Shown piece by piece: positions 26,250 through 38,442 of a DNA stretch of 64,000 bases. This stretch comes from Welwitschia mirabilis (Eukaryota; Gnetophyta; Gnetopsida; Welwitschiales): contig JBOZIK010000001.1 of assembly GCA_051453625.1 (NCBI GenBank), forward strand, positions 136,773,322-136,837,321, written 5' to 3'. The translations under genes were made by a program, and so were the position numbers. Below the pieces are notes generated by a model. It was not told where the DNA came from. It worked only from the letters and a program-made list of their open reading frames with translations, and made no database searches. How positions within the stretch are numbered: the stretch's first letter is position 1; every line of letters begins with the position of its first letter.

Positions 26250-26705
26250 ATTACATATGAAAGCATACATCACAAAACTCTGGCCCTAAACTTTATGTAC
26301 CTTGCTCTGAAACCAGATATAAACAACCATCTTGTGCTTATAACAGTCTCATCTGAAGTCTGAACACAAAGAGGAACTGCTTACCCTGCAACTAAGTAAA
26401 AACGACCAAATTCTGCAAACAACACTTGTGCACATAGAAGAGGAAGCAAGGGTCGAGACATCTCAACCCAGTCATACTTCCGAGGATTAAACAAAAAAGC
26501 TTCAAAAACCCGATATCTCGCTGATCAGTTGATGATGACAATGGCAGCCTAGTTTCATTCCTTCTTTTTCTTATTAGAAGATCAGCGAAAGTCTACTATG
26601 ATCTTCTTAATTACATTCAGTAGAAAAAACGCATACCCAGCACCACAGTCTAATCTTTGAAGAAGCAACAGTACCCATCACCCATGGAAAGCTGCAGGGG
26701 AGTAC

Positions 26706-29098
26706 CTAAAATGGCATCTGCCTGCTGACAACTACTGGGCTTTGCACAACACGTTTGCCATCAGTCCAAGAAATGAAGCCAAATTTTGTGTCTGAGCTGC
26801 CAGCAAGAAGGCGCACAGCTTTGGTGGTGACAGTGACGGTGTAGCTCAGCTTTTGATATGCCCTCGTGAACACAAGCTTTCTTGGTTTTACAGTGAGTGT
26901 GACACCTCCCCTTGGAGAAATGACCCTGACCTTGTAAGTGGACTTCGGAGGCCCAACATTGGTGACTGTCCTGAAGAAAACGGTGGTGAGTTTGTCTGGT
27001 TGGGAGACATCGAAAATGGCTGAAAACGAAGGGTAATTGAGATTGCCAGGCCTGACTGGTTTGGCGGGACACTTAGGAGGCGTTTTGGTGATTATCTGAA
27101 TGGCTTTCTCAGTGTAATTAAGGCTGCAAAGAAAATTGACATAGTCCTGTGGCTCTATATCATAGACCAGGCCAGGATCCATGGCCCTTTCAGGATGCAC
27201 GTGACCTGCCCCAAAATCATAGGGTGTGGAGGCATTGCCCGTGGCCTCATCAATCATCCTATGCAACCTGGTATCGTGANNNNNNNNNNAGTATAGGCTG
27301 TGGTCATGAGGGCAGATCTCAGAGCAGCAGGACTCCATGTTGGATGTGCACCCTTGAGCAGGGCAGCAACACCACTGACATGAGGACAAGCCATTGAGGT
27401 CCCTGAAATGATATTGAAATTGGTTCTTCTCTTATCACCCACAAGCCCCGATGGACCAATGGCACCAGTCCAACCTGCAAGGATATTGACACCAGGCGCA
27501 ATCAGATCCGGCTTAAGGATCTCTGGGGTCTCAGGGTTTGGGCCTCTGGCAGAGAAAGAGGCCACCACAGGGGCAGGCTTGATGCCCACCACAGTGCCCA
27601 AACAATTGATCTTTGCAGTGGGCAATTTGGTCGTAGCAATGTATTTTCTAATAAGCTCCCCTTCTTTGGCACCCACTGCACTGGTGGGCAATACATGAGC
27701 GTCTGCAACAAGCCCTTCTCCATCTGAATCACTGTTTGCAAGAATCATTCCCACGCCCCCAGCCCTCTTAACCTCTGCGCCCTTGGCCACTCTCTGGTTG
27801 CTCCCTCTGTCACACATCACAACCTTGCCCTTAACAGACCTGGGATCCAAGGACCCTTCCATGCACAGCGATGTGGCAAAAGTGTCTCTCCCAGTTCCCA
27901 TCTCAATGTCCCCTGCATACACAAGTGGAACCAACTCATCCTCCATGCTTCTGCCACTGTACAGTGAAACTCCCCTGATGACCTTGCCGTTGCCCAGAAC
28001 AACTTCTGCAGGAAAGTCCCTGTCAAGTGTCCCTGCTCCAACTGTTGTCACCCATGGGGAAAGATTGGTCACAGAGAGCTCCCCTGGACCCTCGTTCCCT
28101 GCAGATGTGGACACAAAAATCCCCCTTTCCATTGCTCCAAATGCCCCCATTGCAATTGAATCAAGATAATATGGAACAACACCACCTCCAACAGAAATGG
28201 AAAGTACATCACATCCATCTTCCACAGCCTTATCAAAACCAGCAAGGATATCAGAATCAAAACAACCAGCAGTCCAACATACCTTGTAAGTGGCAAGTCT
28301 TGCCTTGGGTGCCATCCCCTTTGCAATGCCTTCTGCGTATCCAAGCATACTGGCCTTGTGCACGTATCTACCAGTGGCAATTGAAGCAGTGTGTGTTCCA
28401 TGGCCATCAGAGTCCCTTGGTGACCTAAACTCCAGAGAAGTGTTCATTGGGCCACTCATTGACTCATACCCTCTGCAGAAAAACCTTGCTCCCACCAACT
28501 TCTTGTTGCAGAGAGTCTTAGTGAACCCAAAACCCTCTTCACATTCGCCCTTCCAGTGCTTTGGCACAGGCCCCAATTCATGGTCACTGAAGCTCTTTCT
28601 TTCGGGCCAAATCCCAGTGTCGAGAACCCCAATGACTAAATCAGAGCCATAGTCTGATTCGGGCCAGAGTCCTCCACTCGGTCTCAGACCCAGAAACTGA
28701 GGAGACCTCGTTGTCTGCAACTGTCTAACTCCATCAGGCAACACCGTCAGTACCCCATGGGATTTGTCAAGTTGCTCTGCTTGGGCTTTTGTGAGTTTGA
28801 CTGAAAAACCATGAAAGATGGCCCTGTACACATGGATCAGAGCATCCTCCTTTGGAATCTTGAAGATGCTCTTTTGCCCCTTGTTTTCATCTGCAATAAT
28901 TCCTTTCACAGCAGCGACCTTGGCCATGTACCACTGCTCCTTGGATGGGAAGATTGAAGGCATGGAGTCCCCATCAACCCTTACTATGTAAGTTCGTCCT
29001 TCTTCTTCTGAACCCAGTGCTAGCACTGGTAACCATAACCAGCCCAAAACAAGGACTGAAACAGAAACCCTAACTGCAAAACCCAAAGAGGCCATCAC
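26706..29098 (-). CDS. subtilisin-like serine protease, SBT1 type
   Basis: A secreted plant subtilase (S8A) without visible introns, about 796 residues, close to the usual 750-800. Residues 1 to about 29 form a signal peptide; an I9 propeptide spans about 35-120. The catalytic set is complete: D160 (VLDTG), H233 (DGHGTH), oxyanion N335 (SAGNEGP), S568 (SGTSMACPHVSG). A PA domain lies at about 390-480, with VVMCDRG. After the gap the C-terminal part carries FGAGHVHPERAMDPGLVYD and ends in an Fn-III-like domain, NYPSFSAIF onward. A 10-N gap (27280-27289) lies after MTTAYT and shifts the frame as printed; the reading resumes at MIDEATGN in another frame, so only the arbitrary gap length is at fault. 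Two ATGs stand in tandem at 29098 and 29095; the first is taken. The family works in the cell wall, cleaving wall proteins or peptide precursors; the substrate here is unknown. Confidence 0.95.
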
Positions 29099-29325
29099 TC
29101 AAAGAAACCCTGATTTCACGAGGTTGGAGCCTTGGAGGCTTAACACAGAAAAACCTACTTTGGTATGATTTAAACAAGTTGCCTCAATCCAAGCAGTCTA
29201 AAATCTAGATCAAATTAAGCTGCTTCACCCTTTCTTCCACTGACATTGCTAGACACTCCATTTTTCAAGCCCTTGAAGCGTTGCAAACCCAATGAACTCT
29301 GTAAGGGCGACGCTGAACCCTCCCC

Positions 29326-29333
29326 TATCTATA
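29326..29333 (-). promoter_or_regulatory. candidate TATA box of the subtilase gene
   Basis: On the minus strand this reads TATAGATA in a C/G-rich setting, 228 bases upstream of the first ATG, which would give a 5' leader of about 200 bases. The motif differs from the best plant TATA box at one position. Confidence 0.35.
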
Positions 29334-30030
29334 GGCAAATTCATCAACGGTTCGGTCAGGGCCCAACGTTAACTATTTTCAGTTTATTCATTTATTGTCA
29401 CTATCACCATTTTCAAAAAACACAGAACCCAGATGCCTTCTGTAAAATAAAATAAGATTTCCTCGCCACTGGAACTCTTGAAAAATGCCCCTAACTTTTC
29501 TATAACCCAAGAAAAATCTCTAAATGCCATCTTTGTTCCTGACACGATATTCCAGGTTCCAACTTTTCCCGGTCCACAGGTAAAAGCAAAAGGAATCAAT
29601 CCATCAACTCTCTCGCACACTTTCAACATCAAAGCCAAAGCCCTAGACACTAATCGGAAGCAGAGGGCCTTGTCATTACAAGAAATAATGATGTTCAGTG
29701 AAAAATCTGATCATAAAAACTTAGAGGAATGATGTAAAATCAAAGTCGTCCTGCGTATTTGCTTTGGGAAATGAACAAAGGAGCGAACCCATGTGACCAA
29801 AGGCTAAGCGGCATCTTCTGAGAGGCTCTAAGAGTAGTCACCATATGACCAGAGGATTCTCTTCTTCCTTGGTGATTGGACGATGGCGTTCAGTGGAGCC
29901 AGGGAGGTCTGCCTGCCCCCATTGTTGGCCACTAAACATCTTAACGTCGAACGAGTCCTTGAACAGGAAAAAGGATCGTTAATAAAATCCATACCTGCAA
30001 AGCAAAAAGGTACCAAAAGAAACCTACAAA
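29334..30030. other. upstream region of the subtilase gene
   Basis: Presumed promoter-proximal DNA. Overlapping short frames on both strands (29384-29732) have no recognisable motif and are taken as chance. No repeats are seen until 30031. Confidence 0.4.
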
Positions 30031-31212
30031 GGTCCACCTACTGAACACCTCACCCACCATTCAAAGCCTTATTCCAATGCCTATGGCCTTTTGGTTCTTG
30101 CGCATGTTTGCCATTAATTTGGCCTAGTTTGAACCGTGTTCACTATTAAAGGCATATTTTTGTGCTATGATGTTCTCATGCATCGATTAAAGTTTGGATT
30201 TTGGAAAATCTCCAAAGAGCCTTTGGGTGGTGTTTATAAAGTTTTAAAGAACTTTTTATAGAACTCTGTATTCTTATAACCATATTATCTTTTAAGTTGC
30301 AAGGCAAATGGTTTATAAGAAGTTTATTTGAAACAATTTTATATCCCTCCTATATTATAAGGAGTATTGTAATGGTGGTTACCATTAATTGGCACTTTAG
30401 TTAAGGTCTACTTAATGAACACTTCATCCATCATTCAAAGCCTTACTCCAACGGCTATAGCTTTTTGGTTGTTACACTTGTGTACTATTAATTTGGTTTA
30501 GTTAGAATCCTATTCAAAAGGAAGACATATTTTCATGCTATGATTATTCACATGCATAGATTAAGGGTTAGATTATGGAAAATCTCAAAAGAGCCTTAGA
30601 ATGATTGTATTGTATAAAGCCTTAAGGGATTCTTAGCAGGGCTTCAGATGGTTTACTTATAAAGGAACTCAATATTCTTATAGCCCCACCATCTTTTGAA
30701 TTACATGGTAAATGATATATAAGCTAATTATTTGGAACAAATTTTCCCTCCCTTCTTCGATATTACAGAAACTAGTATTATGGTGGTCACCAGTAAATGA
30801 CACTTTAGTTGAGGTCTACTTAGTCAACACTTCATTCACCATTTAAAGCCTTTATTTCAATGCCTATAGGCTCTAGGTTGTTGTGCATGTTTGCTATTAA
30901 TTTGGCTTAGCATGAAATAGGAAACACACGTCTTCATTCTATGATTGTTCACATGCATGGATTAAGGGTTAGAGTTTGGAAAATCTCCACACAGGCTTTG
31001 GGTGGTTGTGTTTTATAAAGGTTTAAGGGATTTTTTATATGGCTAGATTTGTTAATTACAAAATAACTTAGTAATCGTACAACCATATCATCTTTTGAAT
31101 TGCATGACAAATAATATATAAGAAGATTATTTGGAAAAAATTTTCTACCCTTTCTTCTATATTATAGGAAGTAGTGCTATGGTGCTCACCATTAAATAAC
31201 ACTTCAGTTGCT
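30031..31212. repeat. three tandem copies of a ~375-410-bp unit
   Basis: Units begin with ggtcya/ccact at 30031, 30405 and 30813 and end near 31212. Shared landmarks in order are a caccattcaaagcc-like start, ttaatttgg, cacatgca..gatta, ggaaaatctc, atcttttgaattgca and tatggtggtcacc. Copies differ at roughly one base in five and have no coding frame. The array begins about 930 bp upstream of the subtilase start codon. Confidence 0.85.
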
Positions 31213-31387
31213 TCTTTTAAGACCTAAGTTGGTAGCTTATTGCTTTAATAAGGGAATGATCTTTTTCATCTCTTCCATTAAATAACTAATTGATACTATG
31301 GGAAACCTTTTTGCAGCTCTACAGCGGTGTAGCTTTATAGTAGCTTAAATGTCTACCCCCCATCCCACCCTTAAAGAGGGAAAGGAA

Positions 31388-32670
31388 AAAGTATACTTTA
31401 CTTCTTACATTTCCAATGTAGTTTATCTTCAAGCTAATCATGTTTTACTTCTACACATAACACAATGGAAAGATGAAGTCCTTTCTATCCTTATAAAGTG
31501 AGCGGGAAAAGGAAAAAAAAAAAATCTTTTCATGTGCTTTTGGAAGAGATATTTGTTAAAAATTATTTTGTCAAAAGAGTTGAAGGACATCAAGAGCTCA
31601 ATGCATCTAAAAATTATTTGCCTTGTCAAAACAATAGAACTTTTGTTATATTTCCTTCATCACGACTTATCTATTAGTAAAAGGTTTTTTCATCTAGCAT
31701 TTGCAGCTATTACCTACCCTTTCTATAATAATGAAGATAGTTTTCAACATCGTTTTATTGTTTGTTTTATGGCTCAAACCTCTTGGACATGGATTCTTAT
31801 ACCCTTTTAAAGCTTTCATCTAAATTGGAAGTATATTCTTTTTAGAGATTTACCAAAACTGCCAAGATACTATTTATTTCTTTATCAATGTTTCAAACTA
31901 TGTTTCCTTTATACAACCTAGAAACATTGATGCAAACATATTTTTCTAAACATGAATAACTTTACATTTCTAGATTTAGGATTTAAGGCTAGTATCCCAC
32001 ACATATTTCTTTTTAGATCCACACTCTAAAGAAGTATACTTTATTTCCTAGGTTTACTATGTAGTTTATCTTCAAGCTAATGATGTTTTATGTCTAAAAA
32101 TAACACAATGGAAAGATGGAATCCTTTTTATCTTTATAAAGTGGAAAAAATATTTTCATATGCTTTTGAAAGACATATCTATTAAGAATTATTGAGTTAA
32201 GTTATGGCATGTTTTAAGCTCAAAAGAGTTGATGAATATCAAGAGCTTAATGCATATAAAAATTAGCTGCCTTACCAAAACAATAGAACTTGTGGTATTT
32301 CTTTCATCATGGCTTACCTATTAGTAAAAGCTTCTTCATCTAGCATAGTTACTACCTATCATTTCTACAATAATGTAGACACTTATTAGAATTACTTCAT
32401 TGATTACTTTATGGCTTAAAACTCTTAGATGTGGGTTCTTATACCCTTTCAAGGATTTCATTCAACTTGGAAGTATATATTTTCTGGACATTTACCAAAA
32501 CTCCCAAGACACTATTTATTTCTTTAGTAGCATTTCAAAGCCTTTTCCTTTATATAACCTAGAAACATCACTGCAAACATACTTTTCTAAAAATCAATAA
32601 CTCTACTTTTCTAGATTTAAGATGTAAGGATACTACTTTAAAAAGTATTATTTGTTAGATCAACACTCAG
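31388..32670. repeat. ~643-bp direct tandem duplication
   Basis: Copy A (31388-32030) and copy B (32031 to about 32670) share gtagtttatcttcaagctaa 643 bases apart, then taacacaatggaaagatg, caatagaactt, ctattagtaaaag and cctagaaacat in the same order. The open frame in A at 31532-31810 is not kept in B, so it is not taken as a gene. Confidence 0.85.
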
Positions 32671-33512
32671 GATGAAAATTTAATTGTAAGTTAAGTATCT
32701 TCTCCAGCTAGTGAAGCATTATGTAGACAAGCCTTGCTTGATTTTATAGGTTTCTCCTCAAAATCTAATTATTATACAATATATTCTTTGTATTCATGTC
32801 AACCTCTCAACACCTTATAATAAGAAAACAAAGAAAATATTATGAGAGTGATTTTATACCACTTGAGAATCATGCAACAAAGGATGCTTAAAATTCTTAC
32901 TTAATTTATATCACCTCATTATTTTTTCAAGTATGTTCTTGTATAACTTTCAATGATTTCATCTTTGACTATGTTGATGTATTGCCTTATCAAAGGTAAT
33001 TATGCTTTTGTTACATTGTCTTTATAGCCTTATCATAGGATTCTTTATTTTGTACTTGCTATGTATTTTTGATGTTTTTGAATTTTAAGATCAAATTACT
33101 ATCTAGGATCTGATACCTCCCTATTATGTTAACAAGTTTTGGTGACTTTATGCTAATATTCCATATTCCTATGATGGTAATATCTTCTAGTGTCCTATGT
33201 TCTCATGTTAGAGATTCAAACTAATGTTTATCATGTCCGATGTTATAGCTTAGTTTGCCCCAATTTGGTTTAAGTTATATATCACATTAATCCTAAGTAA
33301 TAAAACTAAATTCTAAAATAAGAAAAAGAAAGTGAAGGATTAGAAAATAGATTAAAAAAGTTAAAGTCATTAAAATTAAATTCTAAATAACTTTCATGTT
33401 ACTAAAGACTTCTAGGAGTTTGTAAATTACGTGTTATCAAAAAATTTAAAATTTTATAGTAACCTTCTAATTAAAACTTTTGGAGCATCATTTTAAGTAG
33501 TGGGGGTTGGGG
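32671..33512. other. AT-rich DNA, nothing identified
   Basis: No supported coding or repeat structure; includes a G-run at 33503-33513 (tgggggttgggggaatg). Confidence 0.4.
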
Positions 33513-33717
33513 GAATGTTGAACTTAAAATGTTTACTAACCATACCTCATTCTAAAATATAGCCACCATAGTTACTCAAATGAATGATTTTAGTTATTCT
33601 GAGGGCCTTCTAATATGCCTAGTAGGGGATCTAAAGGTTTGAACCTATAACCTCCTAAACAAAGGAGGAATGACTCACTAATTAGACTACCATCTCATTG
33701 GTAAATATTAGGGGTTT
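33513..33717 (-). mobile_element. tRNA-derived SINE-like unit, copy 1
   Basis: Read on the minus strand the unit starts AAACCCCTAATATTTACC and has a near-consensus Pol III B box GGTTCAAACC (complement of 33634-33643). About 50 bases before it is an A-box-like TGGTAGTCTAATTAG. Between them lies CCTCC...GGAGG, placed like an anticodon stem. It is repeated at 33722-33953 in the same orientation. Confidence 0.55.
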
Positions 33718-33721
33718 AGGT

Positions 33722-33953
33722 CAATATTTCAAACCCAAAAATGACTATACCTCCTCTTGAGGGTACAACAACCATGTTTGCTCAAAAAAATGATTTAATT
33801 ACATTTAAGGCCTTATAATATGCCAATCAAATTGCCCAAAAGTTTAGATACATGATCTTCTAAAATCTAAAGCTTCAAACACATAACTTCTGGAATGGAT
33901 GATAAGTGTTACACCAATAGGAGTACCATCCCATTAGTAAATATTAAGTGTTT
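33722..33953 (-). mobile_element. tRNA-derived SINE-like unit, copy 2
   Basis: Diverged direct copy of 33513-33717. It shares the minus-strand start (AATATTTACTAATGGGATGGTA), the internal tRNA-like head with a decayed B box (GTGTTTGAAGC), and the distal block (gcc..ataatatgcc on the + strand). It is longer by about 30 bases. Confidence 0.5.
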
Positions 33954-34440
33954 AAAAAATAAAAATGCTAATTATAAGAAAACTTCATTACACAATTTAT
34001 TCACAAAGTTAATATGACTTTTTTCCTTCACTGCAAAGGAATATTTTTACACCATGAAAATAAGAGAATTAGATGCTAAAATTTGAAATGAGTGATTTCA
34101 TCTTTTTCAAATATTATAAACTTCAAATATTATATCATAGATTTAAGCAATGACTTACAAAGGGAACTTAAAAATTATAGTAATTTTTCAATTGGATGTT
34201 TTGACACTTCACTTTGCATTCTTTCATTTCCACTGCCTTACATGTGTTCCAGTAAGTACAATGATTAATCTGTACTACCCTTTCTACCTTATGATGTGCT
34301 ATTAGGCTATTACTTTAGGGAATAAGTAAAACCACAACCTAACATTAAGATTATTTGCGTAAGAATTACAATTTAAAAAAATATAAAAAGAAAAAATAAA
34401 TCAAAAGGAAGAAAATAAAAAGAGATGAAATGAGTCTTCG
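33954..34440. other. AT-rich DNA, nothing identified
   Basis: No supported feature. Confidence 0.4.
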
Positions 34441-34510
34441 AAGAGACATCCTAATGGCAGAGCATGCTCTCATGACTTTGTGATTATGAGCTTGATTTTC
34501 AAAAATGTTT
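34441..34510 (+). mobile_element. tRNA-related SINE-like head, copy 2
   Basis: Matches 11618-11700: ctaatggcagagcatgctc against ctaatggtagagtaatgctc, then catgactttgtgatta against catcactttgtgattg. Its A-box-like (tggcagagcatg) and B-box-like (gagcttgattttc) strings are spaced as in a tRNA. Confidence 0.5.
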
Positions 34511-35339
34511 TTTAACCTTTAAAAAAAGATGAAATTAGACTTTTAAAATATGAATTAAATTTTGTACTCTTATCTTTTAAGCTCTTTTAAGCTTATAAGT
34601 AAAGAACCTCTACAAACTAAGGATGATCAAAGCCATAAAGTCACACTAATCAGAAAGGATAGGTAGAGAATAAGAGATATTAAAATAAGAAATCACATAT
34701 TTAAAATCTAAAAATAAAATGAATGATTGTTATGAAGATGAATTATAAAGAAAAAAGGGACAGTTGGTAAATAGGTTTTAAAATTATCATAGGGCCTTCA
34801 CAACATCTTGTATTAACATCAAATATAGTTAGTTTGGATTTAATAGGAGTTAAATACTTACAAAAGAGATTTTGTTTTTCTAGATGCATTGATCGGTTGC
34901 TTAAAGTTTCCTTACAAATTTTGTTTCCAGGAGATTCATGAAGGCATTTAATTCTAATATTTGGATTTTTCAATATACTAGAGGTATCTAGATTTGCTTA
35001 TTCCTAAGTAAAGCATAATGTAATCATCTCTTTTATAAAATTTGTAAGTACAGATTTTATTCCTCTTATAAGTTTTACCATTGAAGCTAAACACATGAGA
35101 CTCTTATTTCATTCATTTCAACTTTAGAGAGTAATTTGGATATAAGTACAGAATTTGAATTGAGATTCATTAGATTCTAAACTTATTTCTCAAATATATT
35201 TTTTATTTTCCGATTTCTTATGGATGTATTATAGATTATTTTTTGCTAGATGTTATCTAAATTGTTGGGTCCCCTTATTTACATATAGGGTAATTCCTTT
35301 ACATGAAATAATGTATATTTGTTTTTTTAAATTAATGGA
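34511..35339. other. AT-rich DNA, nothing identified
   Basis: A minus-strand frame at 34743-34973 has no recognisable motif and is judged a chance frame. Confidence 0.4.
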
Positions 35340-35774
35340 AAGAAGAGTGGAGCAGAAGAAATAATGAAGATAGGGTTTCACTTCAAGGAGTGTGGCAGGA
35401 TCTATTGCGGTGGTAGTGCGAAGGGAATTTCTAGTGCATCTTTAATGCACTAGTGCATTCGTGATCACCACACACTAGGGTTTTTTTCCCCAATGACGAT
35501 CTTTGAAGCTCATATTTAGGAGATTTTAGTGTGATGCATGTTCAATGCACCCTCTTGTTAATTCCTTGATGGTATGATCTACTATGAAAACCTGAAAGTG
35601 CACAGTAAAATACACTTAGACCTCACATNNNNNNNNNNNNNNNNNNNNNNNNNNNNNNNNNNNNNNNNNNNNNNNNNNNNNNNNNNNNNNNNNNNNNNNN
35701 NNNNNNNNNNNNNNNNNNNNNNNNNNNNTTAGACCTCACATCAGTTTTTCTACTCCTAAGAGGAGGTTTTTTAA

Positions 35775-36590
35775 TTGACGACTCACAAACCCCGAAAACC
35801 CAAAAGGGCGGGCTCAAGTGGATTTAAGATATTCAAGGTAGTGGAAGTGCATTTGACATCAAGCTCTTCAATGGCAGTAGAATCATCTAGTACAAAATCT
35901 TATGCAACTTTGGTAGGGGTAAATAACTCTCAAATTTTTTCCAACTTGGATTTTGGCTTCAAACGTAACAGTGACACTTTCCATGCTAAGATGCCTATGA
36001 ACTATTCTAAGAACTTGGAGGCTCGATTCAGGAATAGTCTCATTGATAAGATTCAATCCTCAGAAGGGATCCCCTTCATAGAAAAAGTTTGCTTAGGATA
36101 TGACTAGAGATTCCAAGTAAAATGTAAGGTAATTCCTCTCTGAGATGGATTTTTGACTTTTATTGTTGATTCAGAAGATTATATGAATAAGGTTTTAGCA
36201 AAGGCCCTTATTTTTTTTGCTAAAGAGGTCTAGATTTAAAAAAATGATCTCCCTTTATTCTTAATAAACCCTCTATCTTTAAGAAGATTCTAGTTTAAAT
36301 TCATATTTCAAACCCTCCCCCAAAAATATGCCACCTTAATTTTTTCAAGTAATTTGAACATACATTAGGGGAATTTGTTAAACTCAATAGACATAATGAT
36401 ATCATAAGAAAAATGGTAATGGTTAGAATTTGTGTTTATATGAAACTAGATAGTTTTAATGCAGACAAAATCATCTTGGATATTATATGGGGGGAAACAG
36501 TCTTTAATATTAAAATTGAAAATCTTTATATACAATGTTCAAAATGTGGAAAAAATGGATACACAATGAAAAAATGCATTTAAATAAGAA
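35775..36590 (+). pseudogene. LINE ORF1 (gag-like, CCHC knuckle)
   Basis: An open frame of 110 codons at the start (35775-36107) includes SYATLVGVNNSQ. It is followed, after stops and shifts, by a stretch at 36380-36590 reading MVRICVYMKLDSFNADK, then IWGETVFNIKIENLYIQC. This matches the DUF4283 plus zf-CCHC_4 arrangement of plant LINE ORF1 proteins. The knuckle is C-x2-C-x4-Y-x4-C: the zinc-binding histidine is replaced by tyrosine (CAY to TAY). ORF1 proteins bind element RNA. Confidence 0.65.
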
Positions 36591-37398
36591 TGAAAAGATT
36601 GAAAAGATTAATTTATAGGAAGTCAGGAAAAACAAGAAGCAAGTAGTATTTTAAGGAAAAAAATAGCTTCAATCCTAAACAATGAACCCATCATGTAGGC
36701 AAGCAAGTATGAGATTCTCTCAAAAGAAGAATTGGAACATATCACAAAAAAGGAAATAGAAAAAGACTATGACAAAGTTAAGCAAAAAGATATGGAGCAC
36801 ATCCATAATGCATCAGTATTAGTTCCAATGCTTCATTTATAGCATGAATCATAGATGGTCATGGAACAAGAACTTAAAGATAGTGGAAATAACATTAATG
36901 AGCATGTTGTGAACACACAGATAAATAACAAAAATGGAAAAATAGGATAAATAGACATAAGGATAAGAATGAATACCAAAAAGGCAAGATTGAAAAGAAG
37001 ATAAAGGAGGATATCCAAGATGGTAAGAAATCTCAACTATCCTTTTCATGATTATTTCCTAAAATTACAAAGGCCTTGGGAATGGTCAAAAAATTTCCTA
37101 CCTTTGGAGTCTCTTAAGGGACTTACTAGTTTCCATGTATTTTCTTTAAGAAATGAAGATTGATTCTCTAAAGACTAGTCATTTTTATGCAAAATTTCCT
37201 TGATCCTTTATTTTGATTCCGAGTATGGACACAAAAAAAGGATTTATGATCCTCTGGAAGCATGGTAACATATCTATTATTATCAAGAGTAACAACCACC
37301 TTACTATGGACTGGAATTTTAATGATCAAAAAAGAAAAATCACCAACTTTTATAAGCCTCTGGAAGTCGATCAAATACTCTAATGCCTTTAGCACATT

Positions 37399-37746
37399 AT
37401 GTTAGATTTTCTAGATATCATTATGTGTGGCTTTAATCAAATCCTTAGTCCTTATGAGAAGCTTAGTAATATTTTTAATCTCTCCACTATTGATCTTTTT
37501 TCTGATTTTTTCAATAAGCATAGCCTTAGATATCTTCCTCTTCACGATGCTTCCTATACTTGGAGTAATCTTAGGGAAGGTAAAAATCTTGTTATGTTAA
37601 GAATTGATAAATGTTTAGTTAAAAACTGTAATGAATATTTCTTTCTCAAAGCAAGATCTATATTCTTTTCCAATCATAGGTCTATAATCCTCACAATGAA
37701 CTCCCATCAAAAGAAGTCTTCTTTCATTTTAAGCACTCTTAGTTGA
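37399..37746 (+). pseudogene. LINE endonuclease C-terminal part
   Basis: An uninterrupted 115-codon frame contains GFNQILSPYEKLS (in intact relatives the preceding residues are GDFN), LHDASYTWSNLREGKNLVMLRIDKCLV (the FTW.N.......S.LDR block) and FFSNHRSIIL (the SDH.PI block, here SNHR). Two of the three catalytic-site residues expected here are changed. The domain nicks target DNA for insertion of the element. Confidence 0.8.
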
Positions 37747-38442
37747 AAGATCCAAACTACATTAAATTTTTTAACATCTTTGGAATACTCTAGTGAAAGA
37801 TAATGCTACTTATAGGTTATTTCAAAAGTTCAAAATTTTAAGGCATGAATCGATTATTTGAAAGAAATGGTTAAATGATTCTTTTAGAAACACTAAGAAT
37901 TAATTATTGAAGGAAATAAACATTATTCAAAAGCACAATGAAACCATCAGTTCTAATTTAAGTTATGAAAAGAATCTTATCTCCCAAATTCACAATATAT
38001 CTTCTAAGGAAGAAGCTTACTAGAAAAAGTAATCTAGAATCTAATGACTTAAAGAAGGGGACTGCAAAATGAAATTCTTCTTCGATATAATGAACAGACA
38101 CATGTGGAAGAATAGTATTCAATGAAGTGCATCTGCAATGCACTACTAGTCTAATGGTTAGATTGCTAATTCCTTTGTTAAATATTTTTAGAAATTATTT
38201 GTAGAGAAGTTGGTGATCCTCAATAGCGTCCTAGTTGGTCCTTTTATCACCATGGAACAATAATGTTATTTGAGTTAAAAAGTTATAGAGGAGAAAATTT
38301 GGAACACCATTCACTTCATGAAAAATAATAGGATGCTAGGTCNNNNNNNNNNNNNNNNNNNNNNNNNNNNNNNNNNNNNNNNNNNNNNNNNNNNNNNNNN
38401 NNNNNNNNNNNNNNNNNNNNNNNNNNNNNNNNNNNNNNNNNN

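Noticed and set aside
27408-28652. Several + strand frames of 60-133 codons
   Set aside because: They are antisense or shifted shadows of the conserved subtilase coding sequence.
29384-29732. Overlapping frames on both strands upstream of the subtilase
   Set aside because: No family motif, mutually overlapping, and located in the presumed promoter region.
30031-31212. CRISPR-like array
   Set aside because: Units are about 400 bp, diverged and without spacers, in a plant genome; ordinary tandem repeats.
36833-37049. Hydrophobic minus-strand frames resembling membrane proteins
   Set aside because: Antisense of lysine/asparagine-rich LINE sequence, which always yields Phe/Leu/Ile-rich shadows.
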